64,000 nucleotides of DNA from an uncultured Bacteroidota bacterium (GTDB taxonomy: Bacteria > Bacteroidota > Bacteroidia > Bacteroidales > F082): NCBI GenBank assembly GCA_937912115.1, contig CALDOI010000258.1:16906-80905 (forward strand), written 5' to 3'. The notes below the pieces were generated by a model, which made no database searches, was not told where the DNA came from, and saw only the letters and a program-made list of their open reading frames with translations. Below, piece by piece: positions 27,403-36,529 of this stretch. The translations under genes and the position numbers were made by a program. The first letter of the stretch is position 1; every line of letters starts with the position of its first letter.

Positions 27403-28476
27403 TTAACTCTCATTTAGTTTTGATTTGGATTGGTCAATAATTTCACGTGCAGCATTATCTGTGCCTAGCATAATTGCAATCCAACGAGTTGATTCTTTTT
27501 GTTCCAATACAATTTTCACAACCATTGTTAAAGGTACCGAAAGGAACATGCCAACAGTACCAAGTATGTATCCCCAGAAAATCAATGAAATGAACACCAC
27601 TAATGTGCTGAGACCAAGACCTTTTCCCATCAATGGTGGTTGTATTACATTTCCCACAATCATATTTATTGCAACATAAGAAACGGCTGTCCATAATGCA
27701 CCGCCTGTACCCAACTGAATCGCTGCAAAAACAATGGCCGGAATGCTTGCTACAATTGATCCAATATTAGGAATAAAATTAAACATAAACGCCAATAGCG
27801 CCCACAATATGGCATAATCTATACCAATAATTATTAATGAAAAGTAAACTAAGACTCCCGTTAATAAACTAATTATTGTGGTTAACCCAAGGTATTGTCG
27901 TATACTTTGTTCAATTCTTTTAAAATATGTGATTGCTCCGCCTGTAGTGCTTGTTATGGCTTTAATTTTGAGGTTGAAACTGTTTAATTCCAAGAGCATG
28001 AAAATTAAAATAAATATTATCAGGAACATATTACTCATAAGGCTTCCAATAGCTCCTAAAAATGATGCACTCATATTCATGATACTGTTAGGGCTTATAT
28101 AACTCTCAAGTTTTTCAACAGACATGTCAAACCCCATTCCATGTAGGGTTGAGAAAAGTGATGACATTATTTCGTTTAACCTTTGTGCATAAATAGCACT
28201 ATTATTTGAAAACTTAACTATCGATCGTCCCATAACCTCCCCTAACCCAAATAGGATTCCAAGGATGGACATAAGCACTAATGCAACAGCCAAACCGTTT
28301 GGCACTTTTTTACTCTCAAGCCATCTTATGGGCTGAGCGCAAACTATTGTAATAAAAAGTGCAAGTAAAACCGGAGTAATAATTGATGATGCATACATCA
28401 CTACCCCGATAATAATTAAAAATGCTGCAAAGGTTACAGCTGCATTTGAAGATTGCCGTGTAATAGAGTTATCCAT
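27403..28476 (-). CDS. AI-2E family transporter (PF01594 type membrane protein)
   Basis: The 357-residue protein has about eight membrane helices, with two pairs at the N-terminus, a soluble loop around residues 85-150 and a C-terminal block containing GNVIQPPLMGKGLGLSTLVV, a conserved region of the AI-2E/PerM family. Members move ions, cations/protons or signalling molecules; the family name comes from an autoinducer-2 exporter but few are tested. No lsr or luxS-type genes are nearby. The function here is open. Confidence 0.9.
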   Translation of the reverse strand: MDNSITRQSSNAAVTFAAFLIIIGVVMYASSIITPVLLALFITIVCAQPIRWLESKKVPNGLAVALVLMSILGILFGLGEVMGRSIVKFSNNSAIYAQRLNEIMSSLFSTLHGMGFDMSVEKLESYISPNSIMNMSASFLGAIGSLMSNMFLIIFILIFMLLELNSFNLKIKAITSTTGGAITYFKRIEQSIRQYLGLTTIISLLTGVLVYFSLIIIGIDYAILWALLAFMFNFIPNIGSIVASIPAIVFAAIQLGTGGALWTAVSYVAINMIVGNVIQPPLMGKGLGLSTLVVFISLIFWGYILGTVGMFLSVPLTMVVKIVLEQKESTRWIAIMLGTDNAAREIIDQSKSKLNES

Positions 28477-28570
28477 ACTGTCTTTTATTTCATATGAAAA
28501 ATCACAAAACGAATGAGTTATTAAAAGTATAAATAATTAAGATCTAAAAATATTAGCAGAATTAAAAAAA

Positions 28571-30616
28571 CTATTTTATTTCACTACCATTTGTAACATC
28601 ATCAACAGGAGAAACAAAGCAGAGTTTTCCATCTTTATCTTCAGCCATTAGTATCATTCCTTGTGATTCAATTCCCCGTAATTTTCTGGGAGCCAGATTA
28701 ACCAAAATGCTCACTTTCTTGCCAACAATATCTTCGGGTTTATAGTATTCGGCAATTCCTGATACAACAGTTCGCTTATCAATACCCGTATCAACCAGTA
28801 GTTTTAGTAGTTTCTTTGTTTTTGCAACTTTTTCAGCTTCCAATATGGTTCCTGTTCTAATGTCCATTTTCACAAAATCATCAAACTCAATGGTTGGTTT
28901 TGTGGGAGTTGCAGGCTCGGCTTCTTCATTTTCTTTTTTAGTTTCCAGTAGTTTCTGAACCTGATGTTCAATTGTGCTGTCCTCAATTCTCTCAAAAAGC
29001 AACTCCGGTTTGTTCAATTGGTGACCTGCTTTCAATAAATCAGACTTGCCGGCATCTTTCCATTTTAATCCACCTATGTTAACCATTTTTTGTAATTTAT
29101 CAGATGTAAATGGAAGGAATGGCTCACATAGTATTGATAGGTTGGCAACAATCTGTAACGAAACATTTAGTATTTGCTTTACCTTTTCAGGATCGGTTTT
29201 ATAGATTTTCCATGGCTCCATATCGGTTAGATATTTATTGCCAAGTCGTGCCAGATTCATCAACTCACTAAGAGCTTCTCTAAACCTGTATCTTTCGATA
29301 CTGCTCGAGACTATCTCAGGATATTTGGCTATCTCTTTTAAGGTATTTATAGATTCTCCATCAAGATTATCACAATCAGGAACAATACCATCAAAATACT
29401 TTTGGGTAAGCACTAACGTACGATTCACAAAATTGCCAAATATTGCCAATAACTCATTGTTGTTTCTCGCCTGAAAATCTTTCCATGTGAAGTCGTTATC
29501 CTTAGTTTCGGGAGCATTTGCTGTTAATACATAACGTAATACGTCCTGTTTGTCAGGAAACTCTTCGAGGTATTCATGAAGCCATACTGCCCAATTACGG
29601 GAAGTTGATATTTTATCATTTTCCAGATTTAGGAATTCGTTTGCTGGTACGTTTTCAGGCAAGATGTAACTGCCTTCTGCTTTAAGCATTGCAGGAAAAA
29701 TGATACAATGGAATACAATGTTATCCTTGCCAATAAAATGAAGCATCTTCGAATCTTTATCTTTCCAATATGGTTCCCAGTCTTTTCCTGTTTTTTCTGA
29801 CCATTCCTTGGCAGCAGATATGTATCCAATGGGTGCATCAAACCAAACATATAGCACTTTACCTTCTGCATCTTCAATTGGTACTTTTACGCCCCAGTCA
29901 AGATCACGTGTAACAGCTCTTGGTTTTAAACCCTGATCAACCCACGACTTTACCTGTCCGTAAACATTGGGCTTCCAATCATCTTTATGTCCTTTAATAA
30001 TCCATTCCTCAAGCCATGGTTCATATTCATCCAATGGTAAATACCAATGTTTTGTTTCCTTGAGGACAGGAATATTACCGCTTAATGCTGATTTAGGATT
30101 TATTAATTCAAGAGGGCTTAATGACGTGCCACAATTTTCGCATTGGTCGCCGTAGGCTTTTTCAAACCCGCAATGTGGACAAGTTCCTGTAATATATCTA
30201 TCAGCTAAAAACTGCTTATTATCTTCATCGTAATATTGCATATTCGTTTTTTCAATAAACTTTCCATCATCGTAAAGTTTTTTGAAAAATTCGGAAGCAG
30301 TTTCATGATGAATGGGGGCAGATGTACGTGAATACACATCGAAAGAAATTCCAAAATCTTCAAATGATTGTTTTATTATACCATGATATTTATCAACAAT
30401 ATTCTGTGGTGTAACGCCCAATTGTCTGGCTTTAATAGTTATAGGAACGCCATGCTCATCCGATCCGCCAATAAATAACACATCTTTGTTATTCATTCTG
30501 AGGTATCGTACATAAATATCAGCCGGAACATAAACTCCTGCAAGGTGACCTATATGAATTGGTCCATTGGCGTATGGAAGTGCCGATGTTATGGTGTATC
30601 TCTTAATGTCGATCAT
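28571..30616 (-). CDS. metG: Methionyl-tRNA synthetase with C-terminal tRNA-binding domain
   Basis: The 681-residue protein begins with [20 protein letters not shown], containing the class I HIGH signature. The KMSKS loop appears as KISTS ([10 protein letters not shown]), a normal variant for this enzyme. A zinc knuckle with two CxxC pairs ([18 protein letters not shown]) lies in the connective peptide. The C-terminal 105 residues form the EMAP-like tRNA-binding domain ([40 protein letters not shown]), which also gives dimerisation. Every expected domain is present, so this should be the essential housekeeping copy. It is transcribed alone as far as I can see. Confidence 0.97.
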   Translation of the reverse strand: MIDIKRYTITSALPYANGPIHIGHLAGVYVPADIYVRYLRMNNKDVLFIGGSDEHGVPITIKARQLGVTPQNIVDKYHGIIKQSFEDFGISFDVYSRTSAPIHHETASEFFKKLYDDGKFIEKTNMQYYDEDNKQFLADRYITGTCPHCGFEKAYGDQCENCGTSLSPLELINPKSALSGNIPVLKETKHWYLPLDEYEPWLEEWIIKGHKDDWKPNVYGQVKSWVDQGLKPRAVTRDLDWGVKVPIEDAEGKVLYVWFDAPIGYISAAKEWSEKTGKDWEPYWKDKDSKMLHFIGKDNIVFHCIIFPAMLKAEGSYILPENVPANEFLNLENDKISTSRNWAVWLHEYLEEFPDKQDVLRYVLTANAPETKDNDFTWKDFQARNNNELLAIFGNFVNRTLVLTQKYFDGIVPDCDNLDGESINTLKEIAKYPEIVSSSIERYRFREALSELMNLARLGNKYLTDMEPWKIYKTDPEKVKQILNVSLQIVANLSILCEPFLPFTSDKLQKMVNIGGLKWKDAGKSDLLKAGHQLNKPELLFERIEDSTIEHQVQKLLETKKENEEAEPATPTKPTIEFDDFVKMDIRTGTILEAEKVAKTKKLLKLLVDTGIDKRTVVSGIAEYYKPEDIVGKKVSILVNLAPRKLRGIESQGMILMAEDKDGKLCFVSPVDDVTNGSEIK

Positions 30617-30886
30617 TTCTTTTGGTTTATTAATCAGTTTATTAGCGATTTTATTTTGAAAATAATGATTGGTTTTGGTATAGAGGTATAAGGGGAATAA
30701 TGGTTAATTAGAATAGCATGCATCTATGATTTTAGTTGCACTAATCTATTTTTATAATTAGTTTTCATTACCCTATAACTTTATATCCCTACTACCCAAT
30801 TTCCAATTTCCTTTTTACCCTCAACACTTATCCTACTTGAAACTATCATTTAAAAAAATTCAGTAATTTCGGCAAAGTTAACCAAT
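30617..30886. repeat. Intergenic dispersed repeat with G-rich and C-rich arms
   Basis: The gap holds a purine-rich stretch near 30680-30710 (GGTATAAGGGGAATAATGG) and a pyrimidine-rich stretch near 30768-30826 with TACCCTATAACT and ATATCCCTACTACCC units. The arms are imperfect inverted copies. A related, better preserved element lies at 50860-51070. I see no gene in it. Confidence 0.4.
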
Positions 30887-31795
30887 ATGTTCAAAATGAT
30901 AAGTCCTCCAATTCTAAAAAAGGGAGATAGGATCGGTATTGTTGCTCCAGCTCGTAAAATAGCAGAAAGAGATCTGTTAGTTTCATTTGATATTATTCGT
31001 CAAAACGGATATGAAGTTGTATTTACCGATAATCTTTTTGCAGAAGAAAATCAGTTTGCCGGCAGCGATGATCTGAGAGCCAATGAATTACAAATTATGC
31101 TTGATGATGATTCAGTCAAGGCAATTATGTTTGCTCGAGGTGGTTATGGAGGTGTCCGCATTATCGACAAGATTGATTTTTCGAAGTTTGTTGAAAATCC
31201 AAAATGGTTAATAGGATATAGCGATATTACTGTTTTTCACAGTCATATATCTCGTAACTTTAGTATCCAAACACTCCATGCAACTATGCCAATTAATTTC
31301 AATGAAAATGATGAAACTGCGTTGGAATCTTTATTTAATGTGCTTCAGGGATCGTTAATAAATGTTGAATTTGAAAGTAATTCATTAAATAGAATAGGAA
31401 ATACGGAAGGTTTATTAACAGGAGGTAATTTATCTGTATTATACAGTTTGTTAGGCAGTTGTTCATTCCCTGAGACTGATGGTAAAATTTTATTTTTGGA
31501 AGATTTGGATGAGTATTTATATCACATCGACAGAATGATGCTTGGATTAAAGCGTGCCGGAAAACTTGAAAATCTTTCCGGATTATTGATTGGTGGAATG
31601 ACCAAAATGAATGATAATGATATCCCTTTTGGAAAAACAGCAGAAGAAATAATTCGTGAAGCAGTTGATGAATATAATTATCCCGTTTATTTTGGATTTC
31701 CAGCCGGACATATTGAAAATAATATAGCTTTGGTAATGGGCCGTAAGGTAAGCATTATCTATGATCAACAAAAAAACGTGTATACTCTAAGATAG
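30887..31795 (+). CDS. S66 family LD-carboxypeptidase
   Basis: The 302-residue protein has the S66 layout. A Rossmann-like N-terminus (GDRIGIVAPARKI) leads to the RGGYG loop (MFARGGYGGVRIIDKIDF). The nucleophile serine lies in WLIGYSDITVFH. The other triad members are visible as a glutamate in LFLEDLDEYLYHIDRMM and a histidine in FGFPAGHIENNIALVMG. The enzymes remove D-alanine from tetrapeptides of recycled peptidoglycan in the cytoplasm. No signal peptide is present, as expected. A second Met (MISPPI) 9 bases later is an equally good start. Confidence 0.94.
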   Translation: MFKMISPPILKKGDRIGIVAPARKIAERDLLVSFDIIRQNGYEVVFTDNLFAEENQFAGSDDLRANELQIMLDDDSVKAIMFARGGYGGVRIIDKIDFSKFVENPKWLIGYSDITVFHSHISRNFSIQTLHATMPINFNENDETALESLFNVLQGSLINVEFESNSLNRIGNTEGLLTGGNLSVLYSLLGSCSFPETDGKILFLEDLDEYLYHIDRMMLGLKRAGKLENLSGLLIGGMTKMNDNDIPFGKTAEEIIREAVDEYNYPVYFGFPAGHIENNIALVMGRKVSIIYDQQKNVYTLR

Positions 31796-31797
31796 AT

Positions 31798-31805
31798 TAT
31801 TTTTG
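31798..31805 (+). promoter_or_regulatory. -7 box before the methyltransferase gene
   Basis: TATTTTTG fits TAnnTTTG and lies 23 bases before the ATG at 31829, just past the stop codon of the S66 gene. It suggests separate transcription of the methyltransferase. Confidence 0.4.
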
Positions 31806-31828
31806 TCGATTCTTAAAGATTTTAAAGC

Positions 31829-32527
31829 ATGCAAGATCCATTTGAGTCAGCATTTTACGATTATTTGAACGGAAAAGAATCCGCCGAAATTACTGTCCAT
31901 TGCAACAAAGGTGAAGTCGAAATAATCCCCATTTCTTATTTTTTCAGGGAGTATAACGGAATGCCTGAACTAGAAAAAAAAGCATTGAGTTTAACCAATG
32001 GAAAGATACTGGATATTGGTGCAGGTTCTGGAATTCACTCCCTGTATCTTCAATCAGAAGGAAAGGATATTACATCTCTCGATATAAAGCCGGGGTTTGT
32101 TGAGGTAATGAAAAAACGGGGACTAAAAAATGTAATTCTCTCAGATATTTTTGACTACAAAGATGGTAGATACGATACATTGTTGATGCTAATGAATGGT
32201 ATTGGTTTTACTAAAAACTTTGAAGGACTGTCAGCATTTCTTAAACAAGCTAAAGAACTTCTGGTACCAGGGGGGCAAATATTATTGGATTCTTCAGATT
32301 TGCTTTATTTATATGAAGATGAAGACGGTTCTTATTCAATTAATCTTAATGATAACTATTACGGCGAAGTTGAATATATAATAGAATACGAAGGAGTTAA
32401 GGGAAAACCGTTTAATTGGCTTTACATTGATTTTGATAATTTGGCCATGCATGCTGAACAAGCCGGGTTTAAATGTGAGCTAATTTTTGAGGATGACCAC
32501 TTCAATTATTTGGCAAGATTGTATTGA
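31829..32527 (+). CDS. Class I SAM-dependent methyltransferase
   Basis: This 232-residue protein has motif I as GKILDIGAGSGIHSLYLQSE, with the glycine-rich SAM loop, an acidic residue at the end of strand beta2 (DITSLDIKPG) and a YDTLLMLMNGIGF motif IV region. The variable substrate part is at the C-terminus (residues 150-232). Nothing in the neighbourhood indicates whether the substrate is a small molecule, lipid or protein. Confidence 0.88.
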   Translation: MQDPFESAFYDYLNGKESAEITVHCNKGEVEIIPISYFFREYNGMPELEKKALSLTNGKILDIGAGSGIHSLYLQSEGKDITSLDIKPGFVEVMKKRGLKNVILSDIFDYKDGRYDTLLMLMNGIGFTKNFEGLSAFLKQAKELLVPGGQILLDSSDLLYLYEDEDGSYSINLNDNYYGEVEYIIEYEGVKGKPFNWLYIDFDNLAMHAEQAGFKCELIFEDDHFNYLARLY

Positions 32528-32546
32528 TTTTTGGATGAATTCAAGG

Positions 32547-32681
32547 TTACTCATCTAAAGTAAAAAAGTCCTCCACATTGTTGTATTTGGGAATAATAAC
32601 ATATTTACCTGTGCGATCAATATACCCCCATAATTTATCAACCCTTGCTCTACATAATCCATTGTGGAAATCATGTATCAT
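32547..32681 (-). pseudogene. Relic of a WG-repeat protein
   Basis: The reverse strand reads 44 codons from an ATG to TAA. The product contains NGLCRARVDKLWGYIDRTGK, directly followed by a YVIIPKY element. This is one unit of the WG repeat (KWGYIDxxGKxVIxPxY). Intact WG proteins have many such units after a signal peptide; only one remains, so it is most likely the decayed end of a former gene. It lies just downstream of the glycoside hydrolase stop codon on the same strand. Confidence 0.55.
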
Positions 32682-32709
32682 TATAAAATATTGTTAATTA
32701 TTGAGTCAA

Positions 32710-35262
32710 TTATATTATTATCAGCTTTCTAATAATTCTATTGTTTTTTGTATTGATAAAAATCAAATAATAACCAGGTAAGAGAGATGAAACATCTATC
32801 ACATTATTTCCATTATTAATATATTGGTTAATAAATGTAGTTCCACTAATATTAGAAATCCTGATTTCTGATTCATCTGATGTATTCTTTGTAAGAACAG
32901 TGAGTTTATCGTTTGCCGGATTCGGATAAATTTGTGCTCCGGCAAAATCCAGTTTATTATCTACACCTGTATTGTTAACGTCAATAATAACAAAGCTTGT
33001 GTCAGAATGATTATAGCCATCAAAAATTTGATACTTGAAATAATCAATACCTGAAAATCCGGGATCTACGTAATATGAAAATGAACCATCTGCAGATAAT
33101 GATAGTTCACCATGAGATGGGTATTCGGTAACTTCTGCATTCATATATTTGCCATCAATATCAAAATCATTGCTTAGAATTCCATCTATTGTTTCAATAG
33201 CCAAACCATTGCTATGATCGATAACATAATTATCACAAACAGCAATAGCATTGGCATTGAATTGGGAAATATTACTTGTTATAAACTGAAGGCTTTGTTT
33301 TTCAACTTCTTCAACATTTTCCACAATACTCCAGACTTCCCACATATATCTTCCGGAAGTTTCAATAATACAGTTGTTATGCAAAATCGAGAAAGCAATA
33401 CCATCAGAAATAGTGTCTTCGGTTTCAGATGTACTTCGGTCATCATGAATAACAGACATTGTACTTGGGTCAATAACCTGTAACAGCGACCATGGCAATC
33501 TTATCTCAATGTCTTCATTACTAATAATTACAGCGTCATTACTAGACGAAGGCATTTCGGTACGCCGTAATTCCAGATCACCAATATATTGTATTTCATG
33601 ATTGGGTTGGTTATTTTTCCATCTAACAATATTCCAGGGTGCTCCATTAGTAGGGATTGAATGATAGAGTTGTTCAGGAGGTGATATTCCATGCCAAATA
33701 CCGAAAAGATCATAGGCTTGAGTAACAAATAGTTCGGCTGAAAAGTTGGTTATTTTAAGAAGAAATTCAGCTCTATTGTTAATGGCTTCCCCTCCCGGTA
33801 AAATGGCTTCACCTAATTCGAAAGAATATGTATCAATGGCAAGCCAAATAGTATCTATGTCAGTTAGTTCGTTTTTTATATTTAGTTTGAGGCTAAAAAA
33901 ACTAAAGTCTGTTTTTATGGAAACCTCACTGATTGGACATGTGTCGTTAAAAGTTTCAAATGTTTGGAAAGGGGTATTATTACTTTCAAATTTTTTAAGA
34001 CCAAAATTTTGTTCGGCTGCGGTAATGTTATGCCACAAAACTCTTCGCTCAGGATTAAAATCAATGGGGTCGGTAATCCAGGTGCGCTTAAACCATTCGT
34101 CAATCCAAGCAAAATACATTCCTCCTCCGCACCCTGACTCCACAATATTATTCATCATTCGGATTGTAAATATACCCTGTTCCAACTCACTCATTCCTCC
34201 ATGGTGCATGCCTGAAGATGAATAATGTGCACTTCCCCAACTGGAGGGAACCCCATATTCGGCAATAATAAGAGGGTAACGGTTATAATGGTTTTTTAAG
34301 TCAGATAGATAACCCAGATAACTATTTTGGCCAATGTAATCCTCAAAGCTTTGGTAAACAGGATCATTGCTAATGAAATCCGGGTAGTAAGGATAAGCGT
34401 GGTATGTGGCGAAGTAACCTGCCGGGGCCAATGAAAAATCGATTTCTGCAAGATCAATATGTACAGTATCCTCCCATCCAATTTCTGTGGGATGTTCAAT
34501 AGGGTCGAGGGTTGGCCAGTTTGAGTAGCTTACCGGACGTTCAGTTTGGTATTGTTGTCGTTCGTATTTTACCAAATGATCAAGCCGTGCAGTTATCCAA
34601 ATTTCTGATGGATTTCCAGCATCTAATGAAAAAACCTCACCGTTAAATGATGTTTGATTACTGTGTAATTCGTTTGTAATCATCACCTCATCAGGATGTG
34701 TTTCACGACCAATAATATAAGCAAAAATCCATTTTGATGCATCGGTGTTATAATTCCCAAAGGCTTTGCCAAACCTAGGTTCAATGATTTTATTTCCATG
34801 AATGCAATCAATTACTTCTTCTAACATCAAATTAAAAGTATCTGTGAGATAATACAAGTCTTTATTATAACCTTCAAGTTCTTCATCTAACCAAACCCCA
34901 TGAAATACATATAGAGGACTTTGTTGGTTTTGTAAATTAAATGAGTCAAGAACCTGATAAAATCGAGGATAGTGGAGAGTATAAATTCGAATATTGTTAA
35001 ACCCGGATTCCTTTATTTCTTCAAACCAATTCCAGTATTGTTGTCTTGATGCAGCAAGCTCACCCGGAAAAGTTCCCGGTATTGAAACTCCAAGATTTAC
35101 TCCGTTTAATAAAACAGGTGAGTAACTATGCCCATTCCATATGGTAAGCGATTTGTTATTCGTTGAAAAAGGAATATTGTTATCAGGATTACAATCGAGT
35201 TCCTGACCAGAAATATTAGTAAATATTAGTAATAGAATTGTAGCTATGTATAGTACTTTCAT
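32710..35262 (-). CDS. Secreted multidomain glycoside hydrolase-like protein with T9SS sorting domain
   Basis: The 850-residue protein has a signal peptide (residues 1-18, ending NISGQ), then a TIM-barrel region to about residue 430 that resembles clan-A glycoside hydrolases (GNLN-like start VLLNGVNLGVSIPGTFPGE; ESGFNNIRIYTLHYPRF). Candidate catalytic glutamates are E187 in IIGRETHPDE and E335 in LIIAEYGVPSS, the latter a typical nucleophile setting. Beta-sandwich domains follow, including a VCDNYVIDHSNG / ILSNDFDIDG cadherin-like or Big-type module. The C-terminal 75 residues are a type A T9SS sorting domain (YPNPANDKLTV; GYYLIFINTKNNRIIRKL). It is divergent from the unrecognised periplasmic protein gene next to a GT2 synthase, so it may process the exopolysaccharide made by this cluster. 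No specific GH family is claimed. Confidence 0.8.
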   Translation of the reverse strand: MKVLYIATILLLIFTNISGQELDCNPDNNIPFSTNNKSLTIWNGHSYSPVLLNGVNLGVSIPGTFPGELAASRQQYWNWFEEIKESGFNNIRIYTLHYPRFYQVLDSFNLQNQQSPLYVFHGVWLDEELEGYNKDLYYLTDTFNLMLEEVIDCIHGNKIIEPRFGKAFGNYNTDASKWIFAYIIGRETHPDEVMITNELHSNQTSFNGEVFSLDAGNPSEIWITARLDHLVKYERQQYQTERPVSYSNWPTLDPIEHPTEIGWEDTVHIDLAEIDFSLAPAGYFATYHAYPYYPDFISNDPVYQSFEDYIGQNSYLGYLSDLKNHYNRYPLIIAEYGVPSSWGSAHYSSSGMHHGGMSELEQGIFTIRMMNNIVESGCGGGMYFAWIDEWFKRTWITDPIDFNPERRVLWHNITAAEQNFGLKKFESNNTPFQTFETFNDTCPISEVSIKTDFSFFSLKLNIKNELTDIDTIWLAIDTYSFELGEAILPGGEAINNRAEFLLKITNFSAELFVTQAYDLFGIWHGISPPEQLYHSIPTNGAPWNIVRWKNNQPNHEIQYIGDLELRRTEMPSSSNDAVIISNEDIEIRLPWSLLQVIDPSTMSVIHDDRSTSETEDTISDGIAFSILHNNCIIETSGRYMWEVWSIVENVEEVEKQSLQFITSNISQFNANAIAVCDNYVIDHSNGLAIETIDGILSNDFDIDGKYMNAEVTEYPSHGELSLSADGSFSYYVDPGFSGIDYFKYQIFDGYNHSDTSFVIIDVNNTGVDNKLDFAGAQIYPNPANDKLTVLTKNTSDESEIRISNISGTTFINQYINNGNNVIDVSSLLPGYYLIFINTKNNRIIRKLIII

Positions 35263-35306
35263 AATTGAAAAATTAGTATTTCGAATTTTATAAAATTAAT
35301 TATAAT

Positions 35307-35340
35307 TTTGAATTGAATTTCAATAGAACAATTAACTTTA
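35307..35340 (+). promoter_or_regulatory. Two-part promoter before the 394-residue membrane protein gene
   Basis: A TTTG at 35307-35310 and TAACTTTA at 35333-35340 are separated by 22 bases, near the spacing of the Bacteroidota -33/-7 pair. The last base of the -7 box deviates from consensus. Confidence 0.35.
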
Positions 35341-35344
35341 CACC

Positions 35345-36529
35345 ATGGCTCAAAATAAACGAAGATTTGTTTTTAATCTAGTTATAATTTTAATTGTTTT
35401 AATCCCGGTAATAATGTTAGTAGGATGGCTATTAACACCTAAAAAAACGACTAATATACTCATAGTAGACAAAACTGTATTAACTAAGGATGCTTATGAA
35501 CATAAAGGATTGATCTGGACACTTAAACATCGTAAATATGTAAAACCTGACAACAATTTCTACAACTTAGATGAAGACTACTTAGGTTTTTTTCCTAAGT
35601 CGGATAAGCAATTTGAAATCAATGATCTCAAAAATCTTACCTTAAGTCAAATTGATAGTATTTCGGATACAATTAATATGGTTTACTATACCGACACTTA
35701 CGGTATATACCACAATGAATGGTATTCCGACTCACTACAAAGTGAACACTCAAAGAAGGTTTATGGCGGATTAGATATTAAAGATTATGAGTTATTAAGG
35801 AAGATGAAAGAGAAGAAAAAGCTTATTTTGAGCGAATTTAATTTAATAGCAAACCCAACTTCAATAGCCGTTAGAAGCAAGGTTGAAAATCTATTTGGTT
35901 TTCAGTGGACGGGATGGACTTTAAAATATTTTGAATCGTTGGACACAGCTACTAATCACGAATTGCCAAATTGGGTGATTAATAACTTTATGGAACAGCA
36001 TAATGGTCGTTGGCCATATACTAAATCAGGAATCGTATTTGTAAATGAAGATGAAACTATCTTTATCATGCAAAATGAAGATCATCTTAAACACGAAACA
36101 CCTATTATTACTTCAACAACTTATGCTCACGAGAAGTATAATATTCCTGCTACAATTAATTATCCCTATTGGATAGATATTAATTATGTATCCGACAGTG
36201 TTAATACTGTACTAGCAAATTATAATATTAATACCACTGATGATGGTGATTCATTATTGAGTTATTATAATATTCCATCGAGGTTTCCGGCAGTTTTTGC
36301 CCATACAAGCAATTATCAATTCTATTATTTTGCAGGTGATTTTTGCGATAATGAAATGCCAATGATTACAACATATTTTAAAGGAATTACATGGTTGAAG
36401 CGTTGGCTAATGGAAAGGAGTGACCTAAATAATAGAGAGTTATTTTTTTGGAATTACTATTACCCAATGATTAAAGTGATAATGAATGATAATTATGATC
36501 AATTAAAAAATAGCAAAAAGATTAATTAG
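35345..36529 (+). CDS. Unrecognised single-pass periplasmic protein of the exopolysaccharide cluster
   Basis: The 394-residue protein has one N-terminal membrane helix (residues 9-30) and a large periplasmic domain. I do not recognise the family. The order of segments (NILIVDKTV strand; NMVYYTDTYGIYHNEWY; VYGGLDIKDYELL; KLILSEFNLIANPTSIAVR) has the look of a class I glutamine-amidotransferase-like Rossmann fold, with a tidy acid-rich loop, but no Cys-His-Glu triad is visible. The gene converges with, and overlaps by 8 bases, the 3' end of the GT2 synthase gene, and is divergent from the glycoside hydrolase gene. By position it is a candidate co-factor of polysaccharide synthesis or export. 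Confidence 0.75.
   Translation: MAQNKRRFVFNLVIILIVLIPVIMLVGWLLTPKKTTNILIVDKTVLTKDAYEHKGLIWTLKHRKYVKPDNNFYNLDEDYLGFFPKSDKQFEINDLKNLTLSQIDSISDTINMVYYTDTYGIYHNEWYSDSLQSEHSKKVYGGLDIKDYELLRKMKEKKKLILSEFNLIANPTSIAVRSKVENLFGFQWTGWTLKYFESLDTATNHELPNWVINNFMEQHNGRWPYTKSGIVFVNEDETIFIMQNEDHLKHETPIITSTTYAHEKYNIPATINYPYWIDINYVSDSVNTVLANYNINTTDDGDSLLSYYNIPSRFPAVFAHTSNYQFYYFAGDFCDNEMPMITTYFKGITWLKRWLMERSDLNNRELFFWNYYYPMIKVIMNDNYDQLKNSKKIN

Noticed and set aside
27403-28476. Quorum-sensing autoinducer exporter
   Set aside because: The family name is historical; nothing nearby supports AI-2 signalling.
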